Of a stretch of DNA of 64,000 nucleotides, positions 16,932-25,597 are shown piece after piece. Source of the stretch: CAWBCR01 sp963787375. GTDB taxonomy: Bacteria; Chloroflexota; Anaerolineae; Aggregatilineales; UBA3940. The stretch spans positions 1 through 64,000 of the forward strand of contig CAWBCR010000020.1 in NCBI GenBank assembly GCA_963787375.1, given 5' to 3'. The position numbers and the translations under genes are program-made. A model generated the notes under the pieces. That model worked only from the letters and a program-made list of their open reading frames with translations, was not told the origin of the DNA and did not search any database. Within the stretch, counting starts at the first letter, position 1. Every line of letters begins with the position of its first letter.

Positions 16932-18312
16932 ATGACAACCCACCCACCCCATTCAGCCGCCCCGCGCGGCATGTGGACCTTCAGCACGATCTGGGCCGGG
17001 CAGCTTGTCTCGACGCTCGGCTCCGGGCTGACCGGGCTTTGCCGCCGGCGTGTGGATCTACGAGACCACCGGCTCGGCCACGCTGTTTGCGCTGAGCATG
17101 CTGGTCTACGTCCTGCCGACGATCATCTTCTCGCCGCTGGCAGGCGTCGCCTCAGACCGCTACGACCGCCGCCTGGTGATGATCTTCAGCGACAGCCTGG
17201 CCGCGTGCGGCACCACGCTGGTGCTGGTCATGGTCCTGACCGGCCACCTCCAGGTGTGGCACGTGTACATCGCCGCTTTCCTGGGCTCGACGGCCAACAC
17301 CTTCCAGTGGCCGGCCTACAGCGCGGCGACCTCGCTGCTGGTGCCCAAGCAGCACCTGGGGCGGGCCAGCGGTATGGTGCAGGCCGCCGAAGCGGCCTCG
17401 CAGCTGATCGCGCCTGCCGCCGCCGGGGCGCTGTACGTCACCGCCGGGCTGAAGCCTATCCTGCTGATCGACCTGGCGACGTTCGGCGTCGCGCTGGCGA
17501 CGCTGGCCGCCGTCAGCTTCCCGCAGCCGGAACGGACTGAGGCGGGCAAGCAAGGCTCCGGCCCGTGGTGGCGCGAGGCGCTGTTCGGCTGGCAGTACAT
17601 CCACGCCCGCCCCGGCCTGTTCGGGCTGCTGATCGTGTTCGCCATCAGCAACTTTTGCAGCAACCTGGCCTTCCCGCTGCTCGCGCCGATGCTGCTCGAC
17701 CAGACCACGCCTGATCAGTTCGGCTTTGTGATGTCGGCCTTCGGGCTGGGCGCGCTGGCCGGGACGCTGATCATGAGCGGCTGGGGCGGGCCGAAGCGGC
17801 GCATCTATGGCATCGTCATCTTCGACGCGCTGGCCGGGCTGTTCGGCGTGATGCTGGGCCTAAGCCGTGCCGTCCCGCTGATCGCCGCCGTCGGATTTAT
17901 GATGGCCATCACATTCCCGATCACCAATGGGTGCAGCCAGGCCATCTGGCAGAGCAAGGTGGCGCAGGACGTGCAGGGTCGGGTGTTTGCTGCCCGGCGC
18001 ATGATGGCCTTCTCGATCATCCCCATCTCTTACATCCTGGCCGGTCCGCTGGCTGAGCACGTCTTCAACCCGCTGCTGCTGGCAGGTGGCTCGCTGGCTG
18101 CGACGCCGGTCGGCTGGCTGGTGGGCGTGGGGCCGGGGCGCGGGACGGGCCTGCTGTTCGTGCTGGCGCACCTGGGCTATACGGCCTCCACGCTGAGCAT
18201 CCTGGCGCTGCGGCACGTGCGCCGCGTCGAGGATGAGCTGCCCGACGCCGTCGGCGAGGCGGCGCAGGTCATCGACGAAGCGCCGGTCGCCGAAGCGGTG
18301 CCGGCGGGGTAG
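16932..18312 (+). CDS. MFS exporter, DHA3 family (tandem copy 2), frameshifted near the start
   Basis: ATG 16932 follows CAGGAG. The start MTTHPPHSAAPRGMWTFSTI leads into TIWAGQLVSTLGSGLTG. At about 17038 one extra base in a gggctttgcc context shifts the frame, after which GVWIYETTGSATLFALSMLV continues to the TAG at 18310. Motif A is GVASDRYDRRLVMIFSDS, the central motif is SGWGGPKRRIYG, and the second-half block is QSKVAQDVQGRVFAARRMMA. It is closely similar to copies 3 and 4. The acidic C-terminal tail is cytoplasmic. Confidence 0.88.
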
Positions 18313-18346
18313 AACCAAAGGGCCTCACCATCAACGAGGGGAAACG

Positions 18347-19726
18347 ATGTCACAACAAGCGCCCGCGTCGCGCGGGTTTCGGACTTTTCTGATTATCTGG
18401 CTTGGCCAGATGGTGTCCGTCATCGGCTCCGGCCTGACCGCCTTCGGGCTGGGCGTCTACATCTACGAGCGCACCAGTTCGGCCACGCTGTTCGCGCTGA
18501 ACATCCTGGCCTACACGCTGCCCCAGGTCATCTTCTCGCCGATCTCCGGCGCGCTGGTCGACCGCTTTGACCGCAAGCTGATGATGATCGTCAGCGACGT
18601 CGGCGCAGGGCTGAGCGCGCTGGCGCTGGTGGTGCTGGTCTTCACCGGGCGCATCGAGGTGTGGCACATCTTCGTGTGCACGTTCTTCTATTCAGCCTTC
18701 AGCTCGATCCAGTGGCCGGCCTTCTCTGCGGCGACGACGCTGCTGGTTCCCAGGGAGCAGCTTGGCCGGGCCAGCGGCATGGTCCAGATGAACGATGGCA
18801 TCAGCCAGTTGATCGCCCCGGCGCTGGGCGGTGTGCTGTTCGTCACGCTTGGCATCCAGGGGCTGGTGCTGATCGACGTGGCGACGTTCGCCTTCGCGGT
18901 GCTGACGATGCTGCTGCTGGTCAACCTGCCGCAGCCGGAGCGCAGCGCGGCGGGCGAGCAGGGGCGCGGATCGCTGCTGAAGGAGGCCGTCTTCGGCTGG
19001 AGCTACATCCGCCACAGACCGGGGCTGTTCGGCCTGCTGATCTACTTCGCGGCAGTCAATCTTGTCATCGGGGTGATCGGCCCGCTGTTCGGCCCGATGC
19101 TCCTCAACATGGCCACGCCCGACGTGTACGGCTACGTCGGCTCGATTATCGGGTTGGGGATGCTGGCCGGGACGCTGATCATGAGCGCCTGGGGCGGCCC
19201 GAAGCGGCTGGTGGCCGGCATCATGGCTTCCAGCGCGATCGCTGGCGTGTTCATCGCGCTGGCTGGCGCGCGCCCCTCGATCCCGCTGATCGCTGTATCG
19301 GGCTTCTTCTTCATGTTGAGCGAGCCGATCGCCAGCGGATGCAGCCAGGCGCTGTGGCAGCGTAAGGTCGAGCCCGACGTGCAGGGCCGTGTGTTCAGCG
19401 TGCGGCGCATGATCGCCTGGTCGACACAGCCGCTGTCGATCCTGCTGGCCGGTCCGCTGACCGACCGCGTCTTCGAGCCGTTGATGGCGAACGGTGGGCC
19501 GCTGGCCGATTTGGTGGGCCGCGTGATCGGCACCGGGCCGGGGCGCGGCGTGGGGCTGCTGTTCATCATCGTCGGCGCGCTGTCAGTGGTGATCACGGCG
19601 GCGGGCTACGCGGTGCCGCGCATCCGGCATATCGAGGACGAGATCCCCGACGCCATCGGCGAGACGCCGGAGACAGCCGCCGCGCCCAGCGCTGCGGCTG
19701 CAGAGGCGGTGGCGCTGGAGAATTGA
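18347..19726 (+). CDS. MFS exporter, DHA3 family (tandem copy 3)
   Basis: ATG 18347 with GAGGGG upstream, 34 bases after copy 2, giving a 459-residue protein. MSQQAPASRGFRTFLIIWLG starts the first helix. Motif A is GALVDRFDRKLMMIVSDV, the central loop SAWGGPKRLVAG, the second-half block QRKVEPDVQGRVFSVRRMIA, and the Gly-rich loop LVGRVIGTGPGRGVGLLF. The short spacing from copy 2 suggests co-transcription. A family B repeat fills the gap to copy 4. Confidence 0.9.
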   Translation: MSQQAPASRGFRTFLIIWLGQMVSVIGSGLTAFGLGVYIYERTSSATLFALNILAYTLPQVIFSPISGALVDRFDRKLMMIVSDVGAGLSALALVVLVFTGRIEVWHIFVCTFFYSAFSSIQWPAFSAATTLLVPREQLGRASGMVQMNDGISQLIAPALGGVLFVTLGIQGLVLIDVATFAFAVLTMLLLVNLPQPERSAAGEQGRGSLLKEAVFGWSYIRHRPGLFGLLIYFAAVNLVIGVIGPLFGPMLLNMATPDVYGYVGSIIGLGMLAGTLIMSAWGGPKRLVAGIMASSAIAGVFIALAGARPSIPLIAVSGFFFMLSEPIASGCSQALWQRKVEPDVQGRVFSVRRMIAWSTQPLSILLAGPLTDRVFEPLMANGGPLADLVGRVIGTGPGRGVGLLFIIVGALSVVITAAGYAVPRIRHIEDEIPDAIGETPETAAAPSAAAAEAVALEN

Positions 19727-19747
19727 CCGCAGCAGGCGTAGAGCAGG

Positions 19748-19882
19748 AGTGATCCACAGATTCTCTGATTCTTCATCTGTGTCATCTGTGGATGATTCTC
19801 TTTCTCTCTTCCCTCCGCGACCTCTGCGGTTAGTCTTTTCTTTGCGCTCTTTGCGGCTTTGCGGTTAATCTCTCCGCATTCC
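19748..19882. repeat. Dispersed AT-richer repeat, family B (between exporter copies 3 and 4)
   Basis: It contains the recurring blocks ccacagat, catctgtgtcatctgtgg and ttgcgctctttgcggctttg. The same blocks recur at about 36121, 38873, 43505 and 45050. Confidence 0.75.
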
Positions 19883-19905
19883 GGCACACTCACAGGATAC
19901 GACTC

Positions 19906-21297
19906 ATGACTTCCTCAACCCGCCCCAGCGGCATGACGGCCTTCATTGTGGTGTGGATCGGGCAGCTTGTCTCGCTGCTGGGCACGGCCATGACCAACTT
20001 CGGCGTGACGATCTGGGCCTACCAGAAGACAGGCCGCGCCACCGACCTCGCGCTGCTGGGCGTCTTCTTCATGGTCCCGCTGCTGGTGATGAGCCCCATC
20101 GCCGGCGTGTTCGTCGACCGCTACAACCGCAAGCTGATGATGGCCCTCAGCGACCTCGCGTCGGGTGTGGTGACGATTGCCATCCTGATCCTGTTCAGCC
20201 TGGGTAAGCTCGAAATCTGGCACCTGTACATCAGCACGTTCGTGTCGGGCATCTTCCAGAGCTTCCAGTGGCCGGCCTACTCGGCAGCCATCTCGCTGAT
20301 GCTGCCCAGGGAGCACTACACCCGTGCCAACAGCCTGATGAGCCTGGCCGACTCGGCCTCCGGCATCTTCGCGCCGCTGCTGGCCGGCGCGCTGCTGGGC
20401 TTCATCGGGCTGCACGGCATCCTCGTCATCGACATCGTGACGTTTGTGATCGCGGTCGGCGCGCTGCTGGTCGTCGTCGTGCCAGAGCCGTCCCGCACGG
20501 AGGACACGCCGCAGGGCGGCGGCTGGTCGGGCCTGCTGCGCGACGCGACCTTTGGCTTCCGCTACATTCTGGAGCGCCGCCCGCTGTTAGCCCTCCAGAC
20601 GGTGTTCATGCTGGGTAACTTCTGCCTGGGGATGGCCTTCGCCCTGTTCGCGCCGATGCTCCTCGCCCGCAGCGGCAGCAACGAGTTGCTGTTCGGCTCG
20701 GTGCAGACCATCGGCGCAGTCGGCGGCGTGATCGGCGGGCTGGTGGTCGGCGCGTGGGGCGGCTTCAAGCGCAACATTCACGGCGTGCTGATCGGCTGGG
20801 CGGCGTCCGGCCTGTTCACGCTGCTCCTCGGACTGGGCCGCGTCGATCCCCTGTGGGCGGCCCTCCCGCTGTGGGGCTTTGCGCTGTTCTTCGATCAGGC
20901 GCTGATCAGCCTGGTCAACCCCTCCAACCAGTCGATCTGGCAGAGCAAGGTCGCGCCCGATCTGCAGGGCCGGGTCTTCTCGATCCGGCGGCTGATCGCG
21001 GGCGGCATCGAGCCGCTGGCCGCCGCCATCGCCGGGCCGCTGGCCGACCGCGTCATGGAGCCGGCCATGCAGCCCGGCGGCGCGCTGGCCCATACCTTCG
21101 GCTGGCTGGTAGGGACTGGCCCCGGCGCGGGCATGGGGCTGATCTTTGTCTTCGCCGGGCTGGCCACCATCGGGCTCGCGCTGGGCAGCTACCTGGTGCC
21201 CATCATCCGCAACGTCGAGACCATCCTGCCCGACTTCGTCGCGGAGCCGGCCCCGGCGGCGGAGGGCGATGCTGTCGCTGCGCCCGCCGAGGCGTGA
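19906..21297 (+). CDS. MFS exporter, DHA3 family (tandem copy 4)
   Basis: 463 residues. It starts MTSSTRPSGMTAFIVVWIGQ with SLLGTAMTNFGVTIWAYQKT in helix 1. Motif A is GVFVDRYNRKLMMALSDL, the central loop GAWGGFKRNIHG, the second-half block QSKVAPDLQGRVFSIRRLIA, and the Gly-rich loop GWLVGTGPGAGMGLIF. It ends in an Ala/Pro/acidic tail (PDFVAEPAPAAEGDAVAAPA). Substrate unknown. It is the last of the four and has its own AGGA ribosome binding site after the family B repeat. Confidence 0.9.
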   Translation: MTSSTRPSGMTAFIVVWIGQLVSLLGTAMTNFGVTIWAYQKTGRATDLALLGVFFMVPLLVMSPIAGVFVDRYNRKLMMALSDLASGVVTIAILILFSLGKLEIWHLYISTFVSGIFQSFQWPAYSAAISLMLPREHYTRANSLMSLADSASGIFAPLLAGALLGFIGLHGILVIDIVTFVIAVGALLVVVVPEPSRTEDTPQGGGWSGLLRDATFGFRYILERRPLLALQTVFMLGNFCLGMAFALFAPMLLARSGSNELLFGSVQTIGAVGGVIGGLVVGAWGGFKRNIHGVLIGWAASGLFTLLLGLGRVDPLWAALPLWGFALFFDQALISLVNPSNQSIWQSKVAPDLQGRVFSIRRLIAGGIEPLAAAIAGPLADRVMEPAMQPGGALAHTFGWLVGTGPGAGMGLIFVFAGLATIGLALGSYLVPIIRNVETILPDFVAEPAPAAEGDAVAAPAEA

Positions 21298-21699
21298 GGC
21301 CCGGGGCAGGGCGGCGCACAAACGTGTCGAATATCTGCCAGACATGGATATTCGTCACTTATATCAGGATGCTGCCAGACATATGATTTTGTTATCAGTA
21401 ACACGCAAGCACACTTCTTGCTCTCTCCCCAATTCTTCACCCTTGAGGGGACGCGCCCCAACCTCCTCCTCGGCGCGCCCCCTCAATCGTATTTCCCAAA
21501 CGGCCCACCCGGACTATTCACACGCTGCACACGGTATGGTATAACTCAAGCAAGGAAACATCATGCCGGGGCGTTCTTGTATTTCACGATTCGATTATCT
21601 GCAAAATTGATATGCATATTTACAAAATCAATATCTTGATTTATAATATGAATACGTGGGACGCACGACGTGTCCATTTTGTATGGGGAGGGGGTTGCG
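21298..21699. other. Intergenic region with a large stem-loop and an AT-rich stretch
   Basis: ttgagggg and gcgcc at 21443-21457 pair with ggcgc and cccctcaa at 21472-21486, a plausible end for the exporter cluster. Bases 21540-21690 are notably AT-rich and likely hold the promoter of the next gene. No coding region is convincing here. Confidence 0.55.
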
Positions 21700-22269
21700 A
21701 TGGTCGATCTGATTAACCGCCTGAGCGTCAGGCTCACCTTTCGCACGATATTTGCGGTGACAATCGTGCCACTCGTCGCAGCGGCGCTGTACATCGCCCT
21801 CACCGAGCTGGCCGCGATCCCGGCGCTGCGCTACAACTCTGCCGACTTCAACCCGGCGCTCGACGCGCGCTACAACTCGCCCAGCACCGTGGTCGAGGCG
21901 CTGGAACAGGCGCTGCGCACGGGCGACACCCGCCAGCTAGCCGAGCTTCAGGGGCTGCGCCACCCCGACGCCTTCACCACCGGCCCCAACATCCGCGCCA
22001 CGATCCTGTACAACGTCAGCGACGATTACTACTCGTACCTGTTCTGGGATACGCGCAGCTACAGCCGCTATCCCTACCACATCCAGCAGGTCAACGGGCG
22101 CTGGGTGGTCGCGCCGCAGGATGCGCTGTTCTATCTGCGCACCGGGCAGTGGGTGAGCACCTGGCTGCCCATCGCGCTGGTGTGGTGGGTGCTGGAGATC
22201 ACGATCCTGATCGTCGTCGGCGTGAATACGCTGCTCAAGCGCTGGCGTCGCGAGACGTACGCTTACTGA
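21700..22269 (+). CDS. Hypothetical membrane protein with N- and C-terminal membrane helices
   Basis: 189 residues from ATG 21700 (GGGGAGGGGG upstream), preferred over the in-frame start at 21670. The N-terminal helix (IFAVTIVPLVAAALYIALTE) is followed by a ~110-residue domain rich in Tyr, Asn and Arg (YNVSDDYYSYLFWDTRSYSR), then a C-terminal helix (LPIALVWWVLEITILIVVGV) and a basic tail. The middle domain is therefore probably extracytoplasmic. No family was recognised. A strong terminator follows. Confidence 0.72.
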   Translation: MVDLINRLSVRLTFRTIFAVTIVPLVAAALYIALTELAAIPALRYNSADFNPALDARYNSPSTVVEALEQALRTGDTRQLAELQGLRHPDAFTTGPNIRATILYNVSDDYYSYLFWDTRSYSRYPYHIQQVNGRWVVAPQDALFYLRTGQWVSTWLPIALVWWVLEITILIVVGVNTLLKRWRRETYAY

Positions 22270-22292
22270 CAACACAACAGCTTGCAGCAGAT

Positions 22293-22326
22293 GGCCGGCA
22301 GCCCGCAGTGCCGGCCTTTTTCTTTT
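22293..22326 (+). terminator. Intrinsic terminator
   Basis: ggccggca (22293-22300) pairs with tgccggcc (22309-22316), followed by TTTTTCTTTT. It ends the membrane-protein transcript before the FHA genes. Confidence 0.85.
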
Positions 22327-22425
22327 AGCTGCCCGCCTTACGGTTTTCCTACAATCTTCCCAACCAGAACAAAACCTGTCTATAATGGTGGTGACGTAAA
22401 CGCATTGCAGCAGACAGAGATACCT

Positions 22426-23010
22426 ATGAAGTGTCCGAACTGCCAGCACGAAATCTACACGGCTGAGGTGTGCCCGTGGTGCGGGGCCACCACCGGCGCG
22501 AGTGGCCCGCCCCCTTTGGAAGATACGGACCGCAAGCCCCCTGCCATACTCGACCAGCCCAGGGACCCCAACGAGACGTTCATCGCCCGCCCGTCCTCCA
22601 ACGACCGGCCCGGCGTCGTCTCCGGCTGGGGGACCAAAAGCTTCCACCCGACGATGGCCATCGTGCTGCACATTGACGATGCCACCGAGCCGCTGATTGT
22701 CGAGCCAACCGAGCGTTTCGTCATCGGGCGACTGGACCGCCAACGCGGGATCGCGCCCGACCTCGACCTGACGCCCTACGGGGCCGTCGAGAAAGGCATC
22801 TCACGCGAGCACGCCGAGATGCGCAGCAGCGAAGACGAGCTGACGCTGGTCGACCTGGGCAGCACCAACGGCACGTTCATCAACGAGAACCAGCTCACGC
22901 CGAGCGTGCCGGAAGTCCTGCACGACGGCGACCTGATCCGCCTGGGCCAACTGAAGCTGCACATCTATTTTACGAAAAGCTCGCGATCCACTCAGGATGC
23001 CCGCAAATGA
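22426..23010 (+). CDS. FHA-domain protein with N-terminal zinc ribbon
   Basis: 194 residues from ATG 22426. The N-terminus MKCPNCQHEIYTAEVCPWCG is a CxxC/CxxC zinc ribbon. A Pro-rich linker follows, then a forkhead-associated domain (about residues 85-190) with the phosphothreonine-binding hallmarks GR (FVIGRLD), SREHAEM and DLGSTNGTFIN. FHA domains read Thr phosphorylation by Hanks-type kinases. A TATAAT -10 at 22381-22386 lies 40 bases upstream. A second FHA protein and a kinase remnant follow on the same strand. Confidence 0.92.
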   Translation: MKCPNCQHEIYTAEVCPWCGATTGASGPPPLEDTDRKPPAILDQPRDPNETFIARPSSNDRPGVVSGWGTKSFHPTMAIVLHIDDATEPLIVEPTERFVIGRLDRQRGIAPDLDLTPYGAVEKGISREHAEMRSSEDELTLVDLGSTNGTFINENQLTPSVPEVLHDGDLIRLGQLKLHIYFTKSSRSTQDARK

Positions 23011-23201
23011 GCGCGCCCGGAGTGTGACTTTGGTCATCTTACGTCCGCCGTTTCTGGGGTATAATCAGGGAACATTCTGTTGTGAACTGTGCCCGTGAGG
23101 AGCCGGGAGGCTGTTCACGTCATCCCGTGCGGATTGGCCTTGCTCCAGCACGGAGCTGCTGGCAGCTTTGCCGTTACGCCGCACACATTAAGGAACGCGC
23201 C

Positions 23202-23666
23202 ATGTCCGACGATCCAGACCTCAGACCCAAAACCACCACCAAGCCGCTTGAAGGCGCAGACTTCCAGCCCCCTGCTCAGGTATGGCGGATCATCTTCCAG
23301 CTTGGCGACGATACCGCCAAGGCCATTGGCGTGGAAGTGCGCGGCGCGACAGTCATTGGCCGCGCCGATGAGACCAGCGGCGAGATGCCGCAGTTCGACC
23401 TCGCGCCCTACGGTGCGACGGAGGCGGGCGTCTCGCGGCGGCATGCCGTGATGATCCCCACCGACGACACGCTGGCGCTGATGGACCTCGACAGCACCAA
23501 CGGCACGTTCATCAATGGCGTGCGCGTGGAGCCGGGACAGAAGTACGCGCTGCGCGCCGGCGCGCGCGTCGCTTTCGGCAAGCTCCAGCTAAAGGTGCGG
23601 GTGGTCGGCACCTCGGAAGACACCGAAGACCGCGACGAGACGGCCCGCATCCTCGGCGGGAGGTAG
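23202..23666 (+). CDS. FHA-domain protein
   Basis: 154 residues. It starts MSDDPDLRPKTTTKPLEGAD, a Thr-rich N-terminus suited to phosphorylation, followed by a single FHA domain with VIGRADE, VSRRHAVM and DLDSTNGTFINGV. It resembles the FHA domain upstream, including the shared DL.PYGA.E.G block, so the pair probably arose by duplication. The tail is acidic and Thr-containing. TAAGGA precedes ATG 23202, and a TATAAT lies at 23060-23065. Its first residues (MSDD) are echoed by the downstream kinase remnant. Confidence 0.9.
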   Translation: MSDDPDLRPKTTTKPLEGADFQPPAQVWRIIFQLGDDTAKAIGVEVRGATVIGRADETSGEMPQFDLAPYGATEAGVSRRHAVMIPTDDTLALMDLDSTNGTFINGVRVEPGQKYALRAGARVAFGKLQLKVRVVGTSEDTEDRDETARILGGR

Positions 23667-23837
23667 CGAGGCGCGCCGTGCCGGGCGCGGATACGCCCCC
23701 TACCCTGATCATAAGATAGGCCCGACGGGCATGGGGCCATCACGCCTCATGCAGCCCCTGCCCAACCGCGATTTGCCATCCACCCGCAGCGGTGAGATCA
23801 TAAGCCGCAGTCTCACCGCTCATCCAGAGAAGACGTT

Positions 23838-24221
23838 ATGTCTGACGATCAGCCACACATCCCCCTGCCAGATGCCATTGGGCGCTACCAGATCAAAGAT
23901 GAGATCGGACGCGGCGGCATGGCCAGCGTGCTGCCTGTCTACGACTTCGGCGAGCAGGATGAACAGCCGTACCTCGTGATGCGCTATATGCCCGGCGGCT
24001 CGCTGGCCGACAAGCTGTCGCGGGGCGGCCTGCCGCTCGACCAGTGTGTGCGCATCGTGGCTGGCCTTGCCCCGGCGCTCGACGCTGCCCACGCGCAGGG
24101 CATCATCCATCGCGACATCAGCCACAAGGGGGTGGCCGCCGTGCTGTGGCCGCTGGTGCTGGCTGTGCTGGGCGCGTTTTTCCTCCAGGGGTACTTGCTG
24201 AGCGTTCAGCCGGCGGAGTAA
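23838..24221 (+). CDS. Deletion-eroded PknB-type Ser/Thr kinase
   Basis: 127 residues where a full Hanks-type kinase needs ~270 plus a tail. The Gly loop IGRGGMASV is present. The stretch holding the VAIK lysine and helix C is missing, and the sequence jumps to VYDFGEQDEQPYLVMRYMPG (hinge). It continues to GIIHRDISHKG, then jumps straight to a membrane helix (AVLWPLVLAVLGAFFLQGYL). The catalytic Lys, the Asn after HRD, DFG and the activation loop are absent, so it cannot be an active kinase. Both joins keep the frame open. ATG 23838 has GAGAAG upstream. Confidence 0.85.
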   Translation: MSDDQPHIPLPDAIGRYQIKDEIGRGGMASVLPVYDFGEQDEQPYLVMRYMPGGSLADKLSRGGLPLDQCVRIVAGLAPALDAAHAQGIIHRDISHKGVAAVLWPLVLAVLGAFFLQGYLLSVQPAE

Positions 24222-24225
24222 GCGC

Positions 24226-24345
24226 TTCACTGCAAAGACGCGAAGCGCCCAAAGAAGAAAAGACAGACCGCAGAGGTCGCACAGCGCGCGGAGAGAAAGA
24301 CTCCCCGCAAACTCCGCCCCTCTGCGGTCTTGATTTTCCAGACGC
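24226..24345. repeat. Dispersed repeat, family B
   Basis: It shows ttcactgcaaagacgcgaag on one side and gcccctctgcggtcttg on the other, with accgcagaggtcgcacag in the middle. This is the divergent, GC-richer version of the family B inverted repeat. Confidence 0.6.
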
Positions 24346-24352
24346 TTGTGTC

Positions 24353-25261
24353 CTACTCTGCCGTTTCGATTCTCTCCACCTGAATCTGGCAGCCGTTCAC
24401 GTCGGGCACACCGCACAGCAGCGTGCCGTACACCACGACCGGCGTATCCGTGTCGCGCAGGCCGACAATCGTGTCGGTCAGCGGCATCTCGCCCGAAGCG
24501 TCGACCGCCGGGCTGATGCCGTAGCGCACCGCGTAGCGCCCGTCGAGCAGGAAAGTGTCGTCGAACTGCATACCTTCCGGGTTGCTGACGATGGTCCCCG
24601 GCCAACCCTCGACCGGCTGCGGCTCGCTGAGCGTCGGCCCCACGCGGATCGCGCTGACCAGAAGCTGGCAGCCGTTCACGTCAGGCACGTCGCAGGCCAG
24701 CGACCCCCAGAAGTTGGCGTACTTGCCCGGCTCTGGATGGTCGCGCAGCGCGACGATCTGCGCTTCGAGATCGTCATTCACCCCGGCGATGCCCATCTCA
24801 CCGCTGCCCTCCGGCATCAGCACCAGCTTATCGTCGAACTGCGTGCCTGCCGGCAGACTGGCGACGTAACCCAGCCAGCCCGCAGCCACTTCGGCGCTGG
24901 CTAGCGGCGCGATGTCGATCTCGCCAACTGTTTCACCCGCCATCTCGCCGCCGCCCGCAGCCGGCTCAGGCGTGGCCGCCGGCGGCTCCGGCGCGGTGGT
25001 CGACTGGCCCGGCGCGCACTCGCCCCGGAAGTACGCCCACTCGTCGCACTCGCTGCCGTCATCGAACATGCACACGCCGTACTGCCCGCCGCTCGCATCC
25101 GTGCGGATGTCGAGCGTGCCGCCCTGCTGCTCGCAGTAGGCCGATGCCGGGTTAGGCAGGCCTGCTTGCGGAGTCTCCGTCGGCTGTTTCGGGGTGCGGC
25201 ACGCTGCCAGCAGCCCGGCAGCGATCATCAGTGTTGCCAGTGTCAGTTTACGCTTGAACAT
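24353..25261 (-). CDS. Lipoprotein with DUF333-type domain and a duplicated C-terminal module
   Basis: 302 residues from ATG 25261 (GGGGAGAG upstream). Lipobox LLAAC after MFKRKLTLATLMIAAG. A DUF333-type domain follows (SAYCEQQGGTLDIRTDASGG; YGVCMFDDGSECDEWAYFRG). Two related ~85-residue modules then each run from GW-G through QFDD to the signature DVNGCQ (CDVPDVNGCQLLVSAIR; CGVPDVNGCQIQVERIE). It is anchored outside the membrane; the function is unknown. DUF333 resembles small bacterial hemolysin/inhibitor-like proteins. Confidence 0.82.
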   Translation of the reverse strand: MFKRKLTLATLMIAAGLLAACRTPKQPTETPQAGLPNPASAYCEQQGGTLDIRTDASGGQYGVCMFDDGSECDEWAYFRGECAPGQSTTAPEPPAATPEPAAGGGEMAGETVGEIDIAPLASAEVAAGWLGYVASLPAGTQFDDKLVLMPEGSGEMGIAGVNDDLEAQIVALRDHPEPGKYANFWGSLACDVPDVNGCQLLVSAIRVGPTLSEPQPVEGWPGTIVSNPEGMQFDDTFLLDGRYAVRYGISPAVDASGEMPLTDTIVGLRDTDTPVVVYGTLLCGVPDVNGCQIQVERIETAE

Positions 25262-25383
25262 ATCTCTCCCCTTTTGTGCTCCCATTGTGAAGATTGTCAC
25301 CATCATCCATAGGACGAACAGCCCGCGCGCCGGGTTCCTTCATGTGCGCCCCGGCGCGCCAAAATAGGGCAGGTGGACTATCA

Positions 25384-25495
25384 CCTCACCCCCCTGGCCT
25401 CGCCCGACCTGCGCTCGATTCTCGGCCTGTCCCCCCTCTCCAGTTTGGAGAGGGGGAAGGTGGCCTGCCTGTGGGCAGGTCACAGGGGGTGAGGT
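25384..25495. repeat. Dispersed inverted repeat, family A
   Basis: It is bounded by cctcaccccc and gggggtgaggt, with an inner hairpin cccctctccagtttggagag. A second short hairpin (cctgcctgtgggcagg) sits in the right arm. Confidence 0.8.
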
Positions 25496-25597
25496 TCAGC
25501 CGTCTGCGCGCCACTTGCACATATGGCCCATCTGCCCGATGTGAAGCGGGCTATAATCACGTAGAATGTAGGACATCTCGGCAAAGAGGCAGACGCT

